Source: Methanosarcinales archaeon
GTDB taxonomy: Archaea; Halobacteriota; Syntropharchaeia; Alkanophagales; Methanospirareceae
DNA: 9,454 nt
Assembly: GCA_025464345.1 (NCBI GenBank)
Contig: JAODGP010000053.1
Coordinates: 1 to 9,454, forward strand
Direction of reading: 5' to 3'
The notes under the pieces are model-generated. The model saw nothing but the letters and a program-made list of their open reading frames with translations. It had not been told where the DNA came from and made no database searches. Below, piece after piece: positions 1 to 6,570 of the stretch; positions within the stretch are counted from its first letter, which is position 1; each line of letters opens with the position of its first letter. The position numbers and the translations under genes were made by a program.

Positions 1-24
1 GTTTTTATATTTGTTAGATTAACA

Positions 25-33
25 TTTATAATA
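25..33 (+). promoter_or_regulatory. TATA-like element before the first small gene
   Basis: The AT-rich string TTTATAATA lies about 30 bases before the GTG at 63. Archaeal transcription usually starts about 25 bases downstream of the TATA centre, which would put the start near 54-58 and leave almost no leader. The surroundings are generally AT-rich and a second T/A run sits at 2-12, so the assignment is tentative. Confidence 0.35.
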
Positions 34-62
34 AAGTTCTGATATAAGTTCCAGGATGTAGG

Positions 63-386
63 GTGTTCAGGGATGGCAGGTTTACAATTTGCTCTGAAGA
101 GGCAGAAAAGCTTTTTATCGAGACTAAACTTAAAGAAGGGATAGCCATGCCCCCGGAATATGTTACGAAGGAGGAATATGAAAAACTTAGAGGTGAACTT
201 AGAGGTGAATACGAAAAGCTCAGAGAAAAACATGAAGGGGAATTGTTCAAGTTGAAGAAGCAATTTCAGGAGCGTATGGCACGTGAAGAAGAGAGGGAGA
301 AGTTGGTCAGCAGGTTCTGGATGGAACGCGTTGTCTATATAAGCATAATTATCGCTGCTATCACGTTCATACTAACAGCTATGTGA
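63..386 (+). CDS. Small coiled-coil protein with C-terminal membrane anchor (hypothetical)
   Basis: I do not recognise a family. The 107-residue product has three visible parts: a short N-terminal segment (about 1-30), a highly charged Glu/Lys/Arg-rich stretch (about 35-85) with regularly spaced Leu and Tyr and a near-repeat of LRGE, which should form an alpha-helical coiled coil, and one hydrophobic helix (about 91-106) ending at the C-terminus. This is the layout of a tail-anchored membrane protein with its coiled coil facing the cytoplasm. The start is uncertain. The GTG at 63 fits a nearly leaderless transcript from the TATA-like element at 25-33. The in-frame ATG at 147 is preceded by AAGGG at a good ribosome-binding distance and would give 79 residues that keep the coiled coil and anchor. 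It is followed by the separately promoted gap gene. Function unknown. Confidence 0.6.
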   Translation: MFRDGRFTICSEEAEKLFIETKLKEGIAMPPEYVTKEEYEKLRGELRGEYEKLREKHEGELFKLKKQFQERMAREEEREKLVSRFWMERVVYISIIIAAITFILTAM

Positions 387-416
387 CTCTTTCTAAGTAT
401 AGCTTGACTAACCAAA

Positions 417-426
417 CTATATAAAC
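417..426 (+). promoter_or_regulatory. TATA box of the gap-pgk operon
   Basis: CTATATAAAC is a strong archaeal TATA match, preceded by the A-rich AACCAAA at 410-416 in the position of a TFB recognition element. The predicted transcription start is near 446-449, about ten bases before the ATG at 459. No Shine-Dalgarno sequence is seen before that ATG, consistent with a very short leader. Confidence 0.65.
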
Positions 427-458
427 ATTTTTATTGAATAACCCAATCCAATTATATT

Positions 459-1466
459 ATGAAAGTAGCGATAAATGGATGGGGACGAATTGGGCGTATA
501 GTCTTCAGAGCAGCGTTAAAAAAGAATGCGAATATTGATTTCGTGGCAATAAATACACGTAAAGGCGAGGCGGAATGGATGGCGCATTTGTTGAGGTATG
601 ATTCCGTGCATGGTGTCTGTGACTGCGATATAGAGGTGGGTGAGGACATACTGATAGTTAATGGCAAGGAGATAGCTATTTTCGCGGAAGAGGAGCCAGA
701 GAAATTACCATGGGCGGAATTGGGCATCGATGTGGTGGTGGAATCAACCGGTAAATTCAGAGATAGAGCGGCTGCATCTAAACATATCGCCGCTGGTTGC
801 AAGAAGGTTCTGATAACCGCACCGGCAGAGGATCCCGATGTGACCGTTGTACCCGGTGTGAATGATGATATGTATGACCCCGGGGCACACAGTATCATAT
901 CACTCGCAAGTTGCACCACTAACTGCCTGGCACCGGTCGCAAAGGTCCTGGATGACGAGTTCGGTATACAGAAAGGGTTTATGACCACTGTTCATGCGTA
1001 CACGAGCGATCAGAGGTTGCTTGACGGGCGGCACAGGGATCTGAGACGAGCTCGTGCGGCTGCTATGTCCATAGTACCCACGACCACCGGCGCCGCTTCT
1101 GCAATTGGTGTGGTAATGCCCTCGCTCGAAGGCAAGATGGATGGCATAGCACTCCGTGTACCGACCTGTGACGCCTCTATCGTTGATCTCGTGGCTGAGC
1201 TCAAGCATGATGTCACACCGGAGAGCGTGAACCTCGCATTTGAGGAAGCATCGAGAGGCGCTATGAATGGTATTCTTAGTGTCTCCTATGAACCGCTTGT
1301 ATCTGTGGATTACATCGGTATCACTTATTCTGCGGTCGTTGATGCCGGGTGTACGAACGTCAAGGGTGGCAACCTTGTGAAAGTGCTTGCATGGTACGAC
1401 AATGAATGGGGCTACTCATGCCGGGTCGTTGACATGTTGAAGCAGATAGAGGCAAAAGGCGTCTGA
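459..1466 (+). CDS. gap: Class I (bacterial-type) glyceraldehyde-3-phosphate dehydrogenase, probably NADP-using
   Basis: The enzyme interconverts glyceraldehyde-3-phosphate and 1,3-bisphosphoglycerate in the cytoplasm. The 335 residues match class I GAPDH along the full length: the nucleotide-binding loop INGWGRIGR (5-13), the catalytic SCTTNC (151-156, Cys152), TVHAYTSDQ with the catalytic His179, the RRARAAA helix, and WYDNEWGYS near the C-terminus. Most archaea use the unrelated-looking class II enzyme, so a bacterial-type gene here suggests lateral acquisition at some time. Two cofactor positions are altered. The aspartate that normally follows AIN and selects NAD is Thr33, followed by Arg-Lys, and the position that is Pro in NAD enzymes and Ser in chloroplast NADP enzymes is Arg191 (LLDGRHRD). 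Both changes favour NADP(H), which is an inference. Pgk follows 25 bases later, so a gluconeogenic operon is likely. Confidence 0.95.
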   Translation: MKVAINGWGRIGRIVFRAALKKNANIDFVAINTRKGEAEWMAHLLRYDSVHGVCDCDIEVGEDILIVNGKEIAIFAEEEPEKLPWAELGIDVVVESTGKFRDRAAASKHIAAGCKKVLITAPAEDPDVTVVPGVNDDMYDPGAHSIISLASCTTNCLAPVAKVLDDEFGIQKGFMTTVHAYTSDQRLLDGRHRDLRRARAAAMSIVPTTTGAASAIGVVMPSLEGKMDGIALRVPTCDASIVDLVAELKHDVTPESVNLAFEEASRGAMNGILSVSYEPLVSVDYIGITYSAVVDAGCTNVKGGNLVKVLAWYDNEWGYSCRVVDMLKQIEAKGV

Positions 1467-1480
1467 CAGAAAAAAGGAAG

Positions 1481-1486
1481 GGGGAG
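1481..1486 (+). promoter_or_regulatory. Ribosome binding site of pgk
   Basis: GGGGAG lies five bases before the ATG at 1492 within a purine-rich 25-base gap after the gap stop codon. It supports that start and translation from a shared gap-pgk transcript, in contrast to the short-leader gap gene. Confidence 0.6.
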
Positions 1487-1491
1487 AACGA

Positions 1492-2706
1492 ATGAATAAG
1501 GATCTTGAGGATTTTTTCACCATAGATGATTTTGATGTGGGAGGTAAGACGGTTCTCTTCAGGGCTGATATAAACACTGTGGTTATAGATGGCAGAGTGC
1601 AGATGAAGGAGCGGATAAAGGAGAATGCGAAGACGATTCGTGAACTCTCAGATAAAGATGCGAAGGTCGTTATTCTTGCACATCAGGGTCGAGCAGGCGG
1701 TGCGGATTTCCTGCCCCTGGAACAGCATGCGGAGCTACTCCGACAGTTCGTTGATCTGCGATATATTGACGATATAATGGGTCCTGCGGCACGTGATGCG
1801 ATAAGAAAGCTCAATGATGGCGAGGTACTGCTGCTCGACAATGTGCGGTTCCTTGCGGAAGAGACGCTACCGCGTACCGCAGAAGAGCATGCAAGATCAA
1901 TATTCGTGCAGAGGCTTGCTCCTCTCGCCGACATATACATAAACGATGCTTTCTCGGTTGCTCACAGGTCTCATGCGTCTGTGGTCGGTTTTCCGATGAT
2001 TATGGATGCCGGTATAGGGCGACTGATGGAGCGTGAATTGACCGCGTTACAGCGGGCTGTACACACCATAAAGCGACCGTGTATATATGTGCTCGGGGGT
2101 GTGAAGTCAGAAGAGGTCTTCGAGGTGATGGAACACACGTTGAAACGTGGCAAAGTAAACGAGATACTCACCACCGGTGCTCTTGGTACTCTGTTCCTGT
2201 ATGCACGTGGTGTGATTGAGCCGAGTGAAGAGCTGAAGAAGGACAGGGGCTTCATGGATAAACTCGCACGTGCAAAGCGTATTCTGGCACTCAACCCGGA
2301 TAAGATCAAGTGCCCGGTGGATGTGGCAGTGGAAGAGGACGGTAAGCGGAAGGAGATACCGGCAGATTCCATAAAGCCAGAGCAGAGCGTGTACGATATA
2401 GGAGAGAATACGGCGAAGATGTACGCGGAGGAGATAAAAAATGCGAGTACTGTGATAATGAAAGGACCTGCGGGCTTGTACGAGCGAGAGCCTTTCAGAA
2501 AAGGTACAGAAGAGTTATTGCACGCGCTTTCTTCATCAGAAGCTTTCTCGCTCATAGGCGGTGGACATACCGCTGCTGCTATGAGCACTCTCGGAATAAA
2601 TAAAGAAAGATTGTCGCACACCCACGTCAGTCTTGCGGGTGGCGCGTTTCTGCGCTATCTGCTGGAGAAGACCCTGCCCGGTATAGAGGTATTGAAGAAG
2701 CGCTGA
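1492..2706 (+). CDS. pgk: Phosphoglycerate kinase, archaeal type
   Basis: It transfers phosphate between 1,3-bisphosphoglycerate and ADP, or the reverse in gluconeogenesis. The 404 residues carry the family landmarks in order: RADIN (24-28), HQGR (64-67) where bacterial enzymes have HLGRP, LLLDNVRF (113-120), AHRSHAS (157-163), LGGVK (201-205) in place of bacterial LGGAK, MKGPAGLYE (323-331), and the nucleotide-binding glycine loop GGGHTAA (356-362) in place of bacterial GGGDSAA. These variants are those of archaeal PGK, so the operon pairs a bacterial-type GAPDH with an archaeal PGK. The length is normal and no key residue appears lost. The stop codon sits 7 bases from the stop of the converging mtd gene. 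Confidence 0.95.
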   Translation: MNKDLEDFFTIDDFDVGGKTVLFRADINTVVIDGRVQMKERIKENAKTIRELSDKDAKVVILAHQGRAGGADFLPLEQHAELLRQFVDLRYIDDIMGPAARDAIRKLNDGEVLLLDNVRFLAEETLPRTAEEHARSIFVQRLAPLADIYINDAFSVAHRSHASVVGFPMIMDAGIGRLMERELTALQRAVHTIKRPCIYVLGGVKSEEVFEVMEHTLKRGKVNEILTTGALGTLFLYARGVIEPSEELKKDRGFMDKLARAKRILALNPDKIKCPVDVAVEEDGKRKEIPADSIKPEQSVYDIGENTAKMYAEEIKNASTVIMKGPAGLYEREPFRKGTEELLHALSSSEAFSLIGGGHTAAAMSTLGINKERLSHTHVSLAGGAFLRYLLEKTLPGIEVLKKR

Positions 2707-2721
2707 GTGCGTGTCACGCAC
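2707..2721. terminator. Hairpin across the pgk/mtd convergent stops
   Basis: GTGCGTG-T-CACGCAC is a perfect 7-base inverted repeat starting directly after the pgk stop and running into the last codons of mtd. As RNA it would form a six-pair stem with a three-base loop on either strand. No long T-run follows on either side, so a role as two-way terminator or 3' end protection is inferred from its position only. Confidence 0.4.
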
Positions 2722-3541
2722 CCGGCTTCTCCAGTAACTTCTGCTTCTTCATCAATGCGCCAGTTCTCGCGTGTGGCGTACGGACCAGGCTATCTGTCTG
2801 CTTCTCCATCTCCCGCGCTTCAAATGCGAGTTCCGCCGCTACGCGCAATAATTCATGCGCGGCAGCTACCATCGGCACGTAATCCGCAGGGTCTTTCAGC
2901 ACGAAACAGCCACGAGAATCCATATCCGCCACTCGTTCCAGCATGTTATAGGCTGCTATTGCCTTTGCCTTCGCATAAGGGTTCGAGAACATAGCGCGTT
3001 CCACAGCCTTCTCCGCTGTCACTATCGCCTGCGGTAACTCCGGTTCTTTACCCGCTTTTAGCTCCTCTATAACACGGTCTATCTCCTCCTGCACAAATCT
3101 CATGACGCCTGTAATCGTCAGTACCGCTAAAACGTCGGAATTGAAGATGCTCATCTCCAGCGGGTCAAGGAACTCACGCCTCGCTCCTATCATCGGATCG
3201 CCCGGTATTATCAAGTATCCAAATCCGTTCTCTTTGAGCTCGTTCACCGCCTTCTTCGCCGGTCCATCTGAGATGACAATGCAGGGCTTACCACGCTCCT
3301 TCACCATCTCACGTGCACGTTTTGGTCCCGGTAACGCCGCATTTGGGCTTATCACCACCACCAGATCGGGCTCCCAGTCAAGTAGCCAGCGGGCATCACC
3401 GGCTACTTCCGGCGTCATCTTCGCTCCTGTGCCCACTACACGAACATCTATGTCCTCCCTGTCCGCTCGCTCATCCAGCAGGAGGTCCACTATCCTCGAT
3501 GTGCCTATATTACCCAGTTTAACAAACCCTATTTTCACCAT
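2714..3541 (-). CDS. mtd: F420-dependent methylene-tetrahydromethanopterin dehydrogenase
   Basis: Mtd reversibly converts methylene-H4MPT to methenyl-H4MPT with coenzyme F420 as the hydride carrier, a C1 step used in methanogenesis and, in reverse, in methane or methyl oxidation. The 275-residue sequence begins with the family N-terminus MVKIGFVKLGNIGTS. It continues with VVGTGAKM, the VVVISPNAALPGP segment, ISDGPAKKA, the IIPGDPMIGARREFLDP loop, and a helical C-terminal half containing SNPYAKAKAIAAYNMLE and VPMVAAAHELLR. Length is normal. A tail rich in Lys and Gln ends the protein. It converges on pgk. No strong Shine-Dalgarno precedes the ATG; a weak GAAG lies about 11 bases upstream. CofE, which completes the cofactor Mtd uses, lies 2.2 kb away, separated by the membrane protein pair. 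Confidence 0.95.
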   Translation of the reverse strand: MVKIGFVKLGNIGTSRIVDLLLDERADREDIDVRVVGTGAKMTPEVAGDARWLLDWEPDLVVVISPNAALPGPKRAREMVKERGKPCIVISDGPAKKAVNELKENGFGYLIIPGDPMIGARREFLDPLEMSIFNSDVLAVLTITGVMRFVQEEIDRVIEELKAGKEPELPQAIVTAEKAVERAMFSNPYAKAKAIAAYNMLERVADMDSRGCFVLKDPADYVPMVAAAHELLRVAAELAFEAREMEKQTDSLVRTPHARTGALMKKQKLLEKPGA

Positions 3542-3547
3542 CTGTAA

Positions 3548-3634
3548 TCACACTTCAATATTATCCGGGGGGAATAAAAAACTTGTCAGAATAGCAACCC
3601 AAATCAGGCATTGTACAATCTCCCTTTTCCTCAT
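3548..3634 (-). CDS. Possible small ORF in the mtd leader region
   Basis: An ATG-initiated frame of 28 codons ends 6 bases before the mtd start codon on the same strand. It begins with basic residues (MRKREIVQ) and continues with a hydrophobic stretch (LIWVAILTSFLF). It could be a tiny membrane peptide or a leader peptide coupled to mtd. TATA-like strings lie upstream at about 3641-3649 and 3670-3680 on this strand. No Shine-Dalgarno is seen, and an open frame this short is expected by chance, so it is a weak call. Confidence 0.15.
   Translation of the reverse strand: MRKREIVQCLIWVAILTSFLFPPDNIEV
3573..3584 (-). promoter_or_regulatory. Possible TATA element of mtd
   Basis: Read on the minus strand, the T-rich string GTTTTTTATT lies about 35-40 bases before the mtd ATG. 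A start 25 bases downstream would leave a leader of about a dozen bases. The upstream membrane gene ends at 3687, and the 145-base gap suggests mtd has its own promoter. Other AT-rich strings in the gap are alternatives. Confidence 0.3.
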
Positions 3635-3686
3635 TTGAAGCCTTATATCGTATCACCTGATAAAATCTACTATACAATAGCTGGAA

Positions 3687-4637
3687 TCACAATCTCTTAT
3701 CCGAACACCGATTGACTGGCACTGTATAATCCTCATATGCCTTCACCAGATGCTTCGCTAATAGCACTATTGCGCAATAAAAAAGCACCAGCATGACATA
3801 CCTTACATCCTTAAAGACCTGTGGCTGCAGCACGTATGTCTCTGTGGTCTCGCCAGTGATTCTCCATATCAATCCATACCATCTCAGTCCATAGTAAGAA
3901 ACGGCATAAACGTTTACGGCGCATAGACCGAGTGCCACATACTGGATGACACGTCTCAAATCGGGCTTGTACTTCACTTTCACGCTCAATGCGCAGAGGT
4001 ATCCGAAGATGGACCAGCCCCATATGATGAGCGAAATACCTGAGACAGTACTCTCCCAGAGGGTAACCTCATGGTTAGAGCGTATGGCTACTCGCCATAA
4101 AATCGCCGCTGCTATCACCACAACCAGTGTTCGTTCATGCGTCATCACGAAGAATAAAGCTTCTTTTATCGCACGCTGCTTCGGGCTCTCTTTTATCAGC
4201 AGCCTGTAATTCTCGTGCATACCTCGTAGATACCGTGCCGCAGCGATTGATACGCAGTAATACACAATGAAGATGACATATCTCAAATCCTGGTAGACGT
4301 AATCCCGCGATACAGAAACCTCTACATGCAGCAACCCCGTCCATCTCATCCCATAGTAAATCGCAACATAGATGTTTATAACGAGGAGACTGAGGGCGAT
4401 ACCGCGATAAATCCTGCTTGAAACAGGCCATTCAGTCGGTTTTCGGCTCTTTGAGTACATATATCCTAAAAGTAGCCAGCCAATTATGCTGAGGCTTATA
4501 CCCGAACATACACTCTCACAGATGGTGACCGTTTCATCTGAGCTTACAACCGCTCGCCATAAGAGCGCTACGCCCACTATTACTATTAATACCCTCTCGT
4601 CGGTTATCGCTCGGAATAATAAATCCCTTCTGGTCAT
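3687..4637 (-). CDS. Multi-spanning membrane protein with two repeated four-helix modules (paralogue A)
   Basis: I do not recognise a named family. The product has 316 residues from the ATG at 4637; a TTG two codons earlier (4643) is possible, but neither start has a clear ribosome binding site. It is strongly hydrophobic with about eight membrane helices, arranged as two copies of one module about 154 residues apart. Each copy shows, in order, LWR-x-x-x-x-S, an ES-x-x-SG turn entering helix two, GW-x-x-x-GY, a helix containing N-x-Y-x-x-x-YYG-x-RW, and RYVxxxxxYC in helix four, followed by a YL or HL helix with acidic and tyrosine residues. The recurring Arg, Glu and Asn inside or beside helices suggest a functional polar core. 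The upstream neighbour on the same strand, 50 bases away, is a paralogue with the same architecture. Function unknown; transporter, channel or sensor are all possible. Confidence 0.75.
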   Translation of the reverse strand: MTRRDLLFRAITDERVLIVIVGVALLWRAVVSSDETVTICESVCSGISLSIIGWLLLGYMYSKSRKPTEWPVSSRIYRGIALSLLVINIYVAIYYGMRWTGLLHVEVSVSRDYVYQDLRYVIFIVYYCVSIAAARYLRGMHENYRLLIKESPKQRAIKEALFFVMTHERTLVVVIAAAILWRVAIRSNHEVTLWESTVSGISLIIWGWSIFGYLCALSVKVKYKPDLRRVIQYVALGLCAVNVYAVSYYGLRWYGLIWRITGETTETYVLQPQVFKDVRYVMLVLFYCAIVLLAKHLVKAYEDYTVPVNRCSDKRL

Positions 4638-5610
4638 CTTCAAAATAGTCAGTCAAAACCAGATTACGTACGAAAGCGGTGTTAAGTTTACTCCTTATAT
4701 TCCTTCTCTCCCTTTTTGATCAAATACTCACACTCCTCGGATGCCCTTTCCAGATATTTGGATAGCACGATCGAGGTGCAGAAGAATATAGCCAGCATGA
4801 AATATCTTATATCGCGGAAGACGAAATCCAGAGGCATCAAAGCTTCTTCCGAAGCTGGCATGTATATTATCATGTACCATCTCATTCCATAATAGGCGAG
4901 TACATAGAAATTCACTGCGAATAAAGCAAATGCGATACCCTGATAAATCTTAGCAACGCTCGGTCTGGTGGTTCTCACGGCTAATGAACTTATGTAACCG
5001 AAGAGGACCCAGCCCAGGATGAAAAGACCCATACCGGAGACCATGCTCTCCCAGAGGAGTATCTGCTTGTCGAGACTTACGATCGCACGCCATAAAAATA
5101 CCACGCCTATTATCACTATTACCGTCCGTTCATCAGTAATTATCCTGAACATTGATTCCGCTGTGCTCGGCTTTCGCATCTCCGGCATCTCTTCGGTTAC
5201 CAGCATGTAATTATCGTGCATCTTCCTCAGATAGCCTGTCGCCCATGTTATTCCACAATACGCCAGCATTAACATCGCATATCTCACACCCATGAGGAGA
5301 TAATCCCGTGGCACATAAACTTCGGACGCTGTCATTAATTTGTACCATCTTACCGCATAGTAAACAAGAACGTAAATATTTAAGGCGCTTACGCTAACGG
5401 CGAGTCCCTGCGCTACCTTGTTTGAGATTATCCATTCTGTCTCTCTCTTAGAGAGCAGATAGAGGTAACCGAAGATAACCCAGCCCAGTATAATAAGAAT
5501 CACACCTGAGCCGACACTTTCCGGTAGCGATATCTTCCTGTCAATGCTTATGAATACCCGCCATAAAATTATAGCAAACGCTATCACAGCTAAAATCCGC
5601 CAATCTATTA
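3700..5610 (-). repeat. Four diverged copies of one membrane-protein module
   Basis: The two membrane genes hold four copies of the same coding module of roughly 460-470 bases. Conserved landmarks are visible in DNA: the string cgccataa (encoding the LWR motif on the minus strand) recurs at 4093-4100, 4555-4562, 5088-5095 and 5559-5566. The copies are related mainly at protein level, so the duplications are old and are not recent tandem repeats. Confidence 0.65.
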
Positions 5611-5632
5611 CACCCTTACCTTCTTTTACCAT
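4688..5632 (-). CDS. Multi-spanning membrane protein with two repeated four-helix modules (paralogue B)
   Basis: This 314-residue protein is the paralogue of the next gene on the same strand and probably its operon partner. Module 1 (about 10-146) and module 2 (about 160-306) align at a spacing of 156-159 residues: LWR at 23-25 and 180-182, ES at 38-39 and 195-196, GWVIFGY at 50-56 and GWVLFGY at 207-213, NIYVLVYYAVRWY at 85-97 and NFYVLAYYGMRWY at 241-253, and the helix-four YC/FC near 125 and 284. Eight membrane helices are expected, with a charged linker between modules (about 140-165) and a Lys/Glu-rich cytoplasmic tail. The start ATG at 5632 lies downstream of a TATA element on this strand. 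I recognise no known family or cofactor motif. It is transcribed divergently from cofE. Confidence 0.78.
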   Translation of the reverse strand: MVKEGKGVIDWRILAVIAFAIILWRVFISIDRKISLPESVGSGVILIILGWVIFGYLYLLSKRETEWIISNKVAQGLAVSVSALNIYVLVYYAVRWYKLMTASEVYVPRDYLLMGVRYAMLMLAYCGITWATGYLRKMHDNYMLVTEEMPEMRKPSTAESMFRIITDERTVIVIIGVVFLWRAIVSLDKQILLWESMVSGMGLFILGWVLFGYISSLAVRTTRPSVAKIYQGIAFALFAVNFYVLAYYGMRWYMIIYMPASEEALMPLDFVFRDIRYFMLAIFFCTSIVLSKYLERASEECEYLIKKGEKEYKE

Positions 5633-5678
5633 CTTTATCGAGAAGCTACCCCTATCACATTACCTACATATCTTGACT

Positions 5679-5688
5679 GTATAAATAC
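5679..5688. promoter_or_regulatory. Divergent TATA element between the membrane pair and cofE
   Basis: GTATAAATAC is nearly its own reverse complement and reads as a TATA box both ways (TATAAATA on plus, TATTTATA on minus). On the minus strand it would give a start near 5658, about 26 bases before the membrane gene. On the plus strand a start near 5710 would leave about 50 bases before cofE. A second plus-strand candidate, CTTTATTTAATT at 5712-5723, is closer to cofE. Confidence 0.5.
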
Positions 5689-5743
5689 CTTTCGGTTTTT
5701 TTCATCTTTCGCTTTATTTAATTTGTGCTCGCACGGTCAATAA

Positions 5744-5754
5744 GAAGGGGGTGG
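5744..5754 (+). promoter_or_regulatory. Ribosome binding site that decides the cofE start
   Basis: A purine run ending in GGTGG lies six bases before the ATG at 5761 and matches the archaeal anti-Shine-Dalgarno well. It favours that ATG over the in-frame GTG at 5725, whose extra 12 codons would include this site. Confidence 0.6.
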
Positions 5755-5760
5755 ATCAAG

Positions 5761-6519
5761 ATGTCACGCCGACTGGAGGTGATAGGTATTGAAGGACTGC
5801 CGGAGATAAGGGAGGGGGATGACCTGGTGGCGTTATTTCTCGATGCAGTCGCTGAGATGGGCATTACAATAGAGGATAATGATGCGATTGTAATAACCTC
5901 AAAGATAATCTCAAAGAGCGAAGGGCGTGTCATATCGCTATCGGACGTGCATGTGAGCGAAGAAGCGGCGAAGATAGCTGCGGATACCGGTAAGGACCCG
6001 CGAATTGTTCAGCTCATACTGGAAGAGGCGCGAGAGCTTGTTAGAGTGGGGAAGAACCTGATAATAGTGGAGACGAGGCACGGATTTGTATGTGCGAATG
6101 CGGGAATTGACGAATCGAACGTAGAAGCGGAAAAGGCGGTTCTGCTACCTGAAGATCCGCAGGCGAGTGCGGTTCGGCTCAGACGTGCAATAGAAGAACG
6201 AACCGGCAGGTCAGTTGCTGTCCTGGTTTCTGATACGTTCGGCAGGGCGTTCCGTAACGGTGTCACCGGCATCTGCATCGGCGTATCCGGCATACCGGCA
6301 TTGCTGGATCGGCGCGGTGAGATTGATCGGTTCGGTAAGGTCGCACGAATAACCATGGAAGCGGTAGCAGATGAGGTATGCGCAGCTGCGAACCTTGTCA
6401 TGGGCGAATTCAGTGAGGGCATTCCAGTCGCGATAGTAAGAGGCACGGAGGTGCTGAAACGCTGTGAATCTGATATAAGAGATGTGCTATTCAGCAGAGA
6501 GGAGGACCTCTTCAGGTGA
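5761..6519 (+). CDS. cofE: Coenzyme F420-0:L-glutamate ligase
   Basis: CofE adds glutamates to F420-0, using GTP in characterised archaeal enzymes, to give F420-1 and F420-2, the hydride carrier used by Mtd and other C1 enzymes. The 252 residues are of normal length and match the family throughout: N-terminal VIGIEGLPEIREGDDL, VITSKIISKSEGR (44-56), the GFVCANAGIDESNVE segment (108-122), VLVSDTFGRAFRNGVTG (154-170), IGVSGIPALLDRRGEIDRFG (173-192), and ADEVCAAANLVMGE followed by IPVAIVRG. The acidic and basic residues expected around the GTP and metal sites in the TSK and SDTFGR segments are present. It is a single gene with its own promoter, divergent from the membrane pair and convergent with the radical SAM gene. 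No fused FbiB-type C-terminal domain is present. Confidence 0.95.
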   Translation: MSRRLEVIGIEGLPEIREGDDLVALFLDAVAEMGITIEDNDAIVITSKIISKSEGRVISLSDVHVSEEAAKIAADTGKDPRIVQLILEEARELVRVGKNLIIVETRHGFVCANAGIDESNVEAEKAVLLPEDPQASAVRLRRAIEERTGRSVAVLVSDTFGRAFRNGVTGICIGVSGIPALLDRRGEIDRFGKVARITMEAVADEVCAAANLVMGEFSEGIPVAIVRGTEVLKRCESDIRDVLFSREEDLFR

Positions 6520-6534
6520 TTGCTTTTGTAATCA

Positions 6535-6558
6535 TGGCTACATAAAAAGTGATAGCCA
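6535..6558. terminator. Inverted repeat between convergent cofE and the radical SAM gene
   Basis: TGGCTA at 6535-6540 and TAGCCA at 6553-6558 form a perfect six-pair stem around an A-rich 12-base loop, centred in the 51-base gap between two converging genes. A T-rich stretch at 6520-6529 could end cofE transcription. The position suggests a two-way terminator, but the stem is short. Confidence 0.3.
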
Positions 6559-6570
6559 CAGAAATTGAGT

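Noticed and set aside
1971..2621. Minus-strand frame of 216 codons opposite pgk.
   Set aside because: It is entirely antisense to a well-conserved kinase gene, with low-complexity Ser-rich sequence and no start signal.
3102..3638. Plus-strand frame of 178 codons opposite mtd.
   Set aside because: It lies almost wholly antisense to the clear mtd gene, is rich in Ser, Pro and Arg as expected from the reverse of a coding strand, and shows no domain.
5725..5760. Upstream GTG start giving cofE 12 extra residues.
   Set aside because: The extension covers the ribosome binding site of the ATG at 5761, adds residues that are not family-like, and the 252-residue form already has the normal CofE length.
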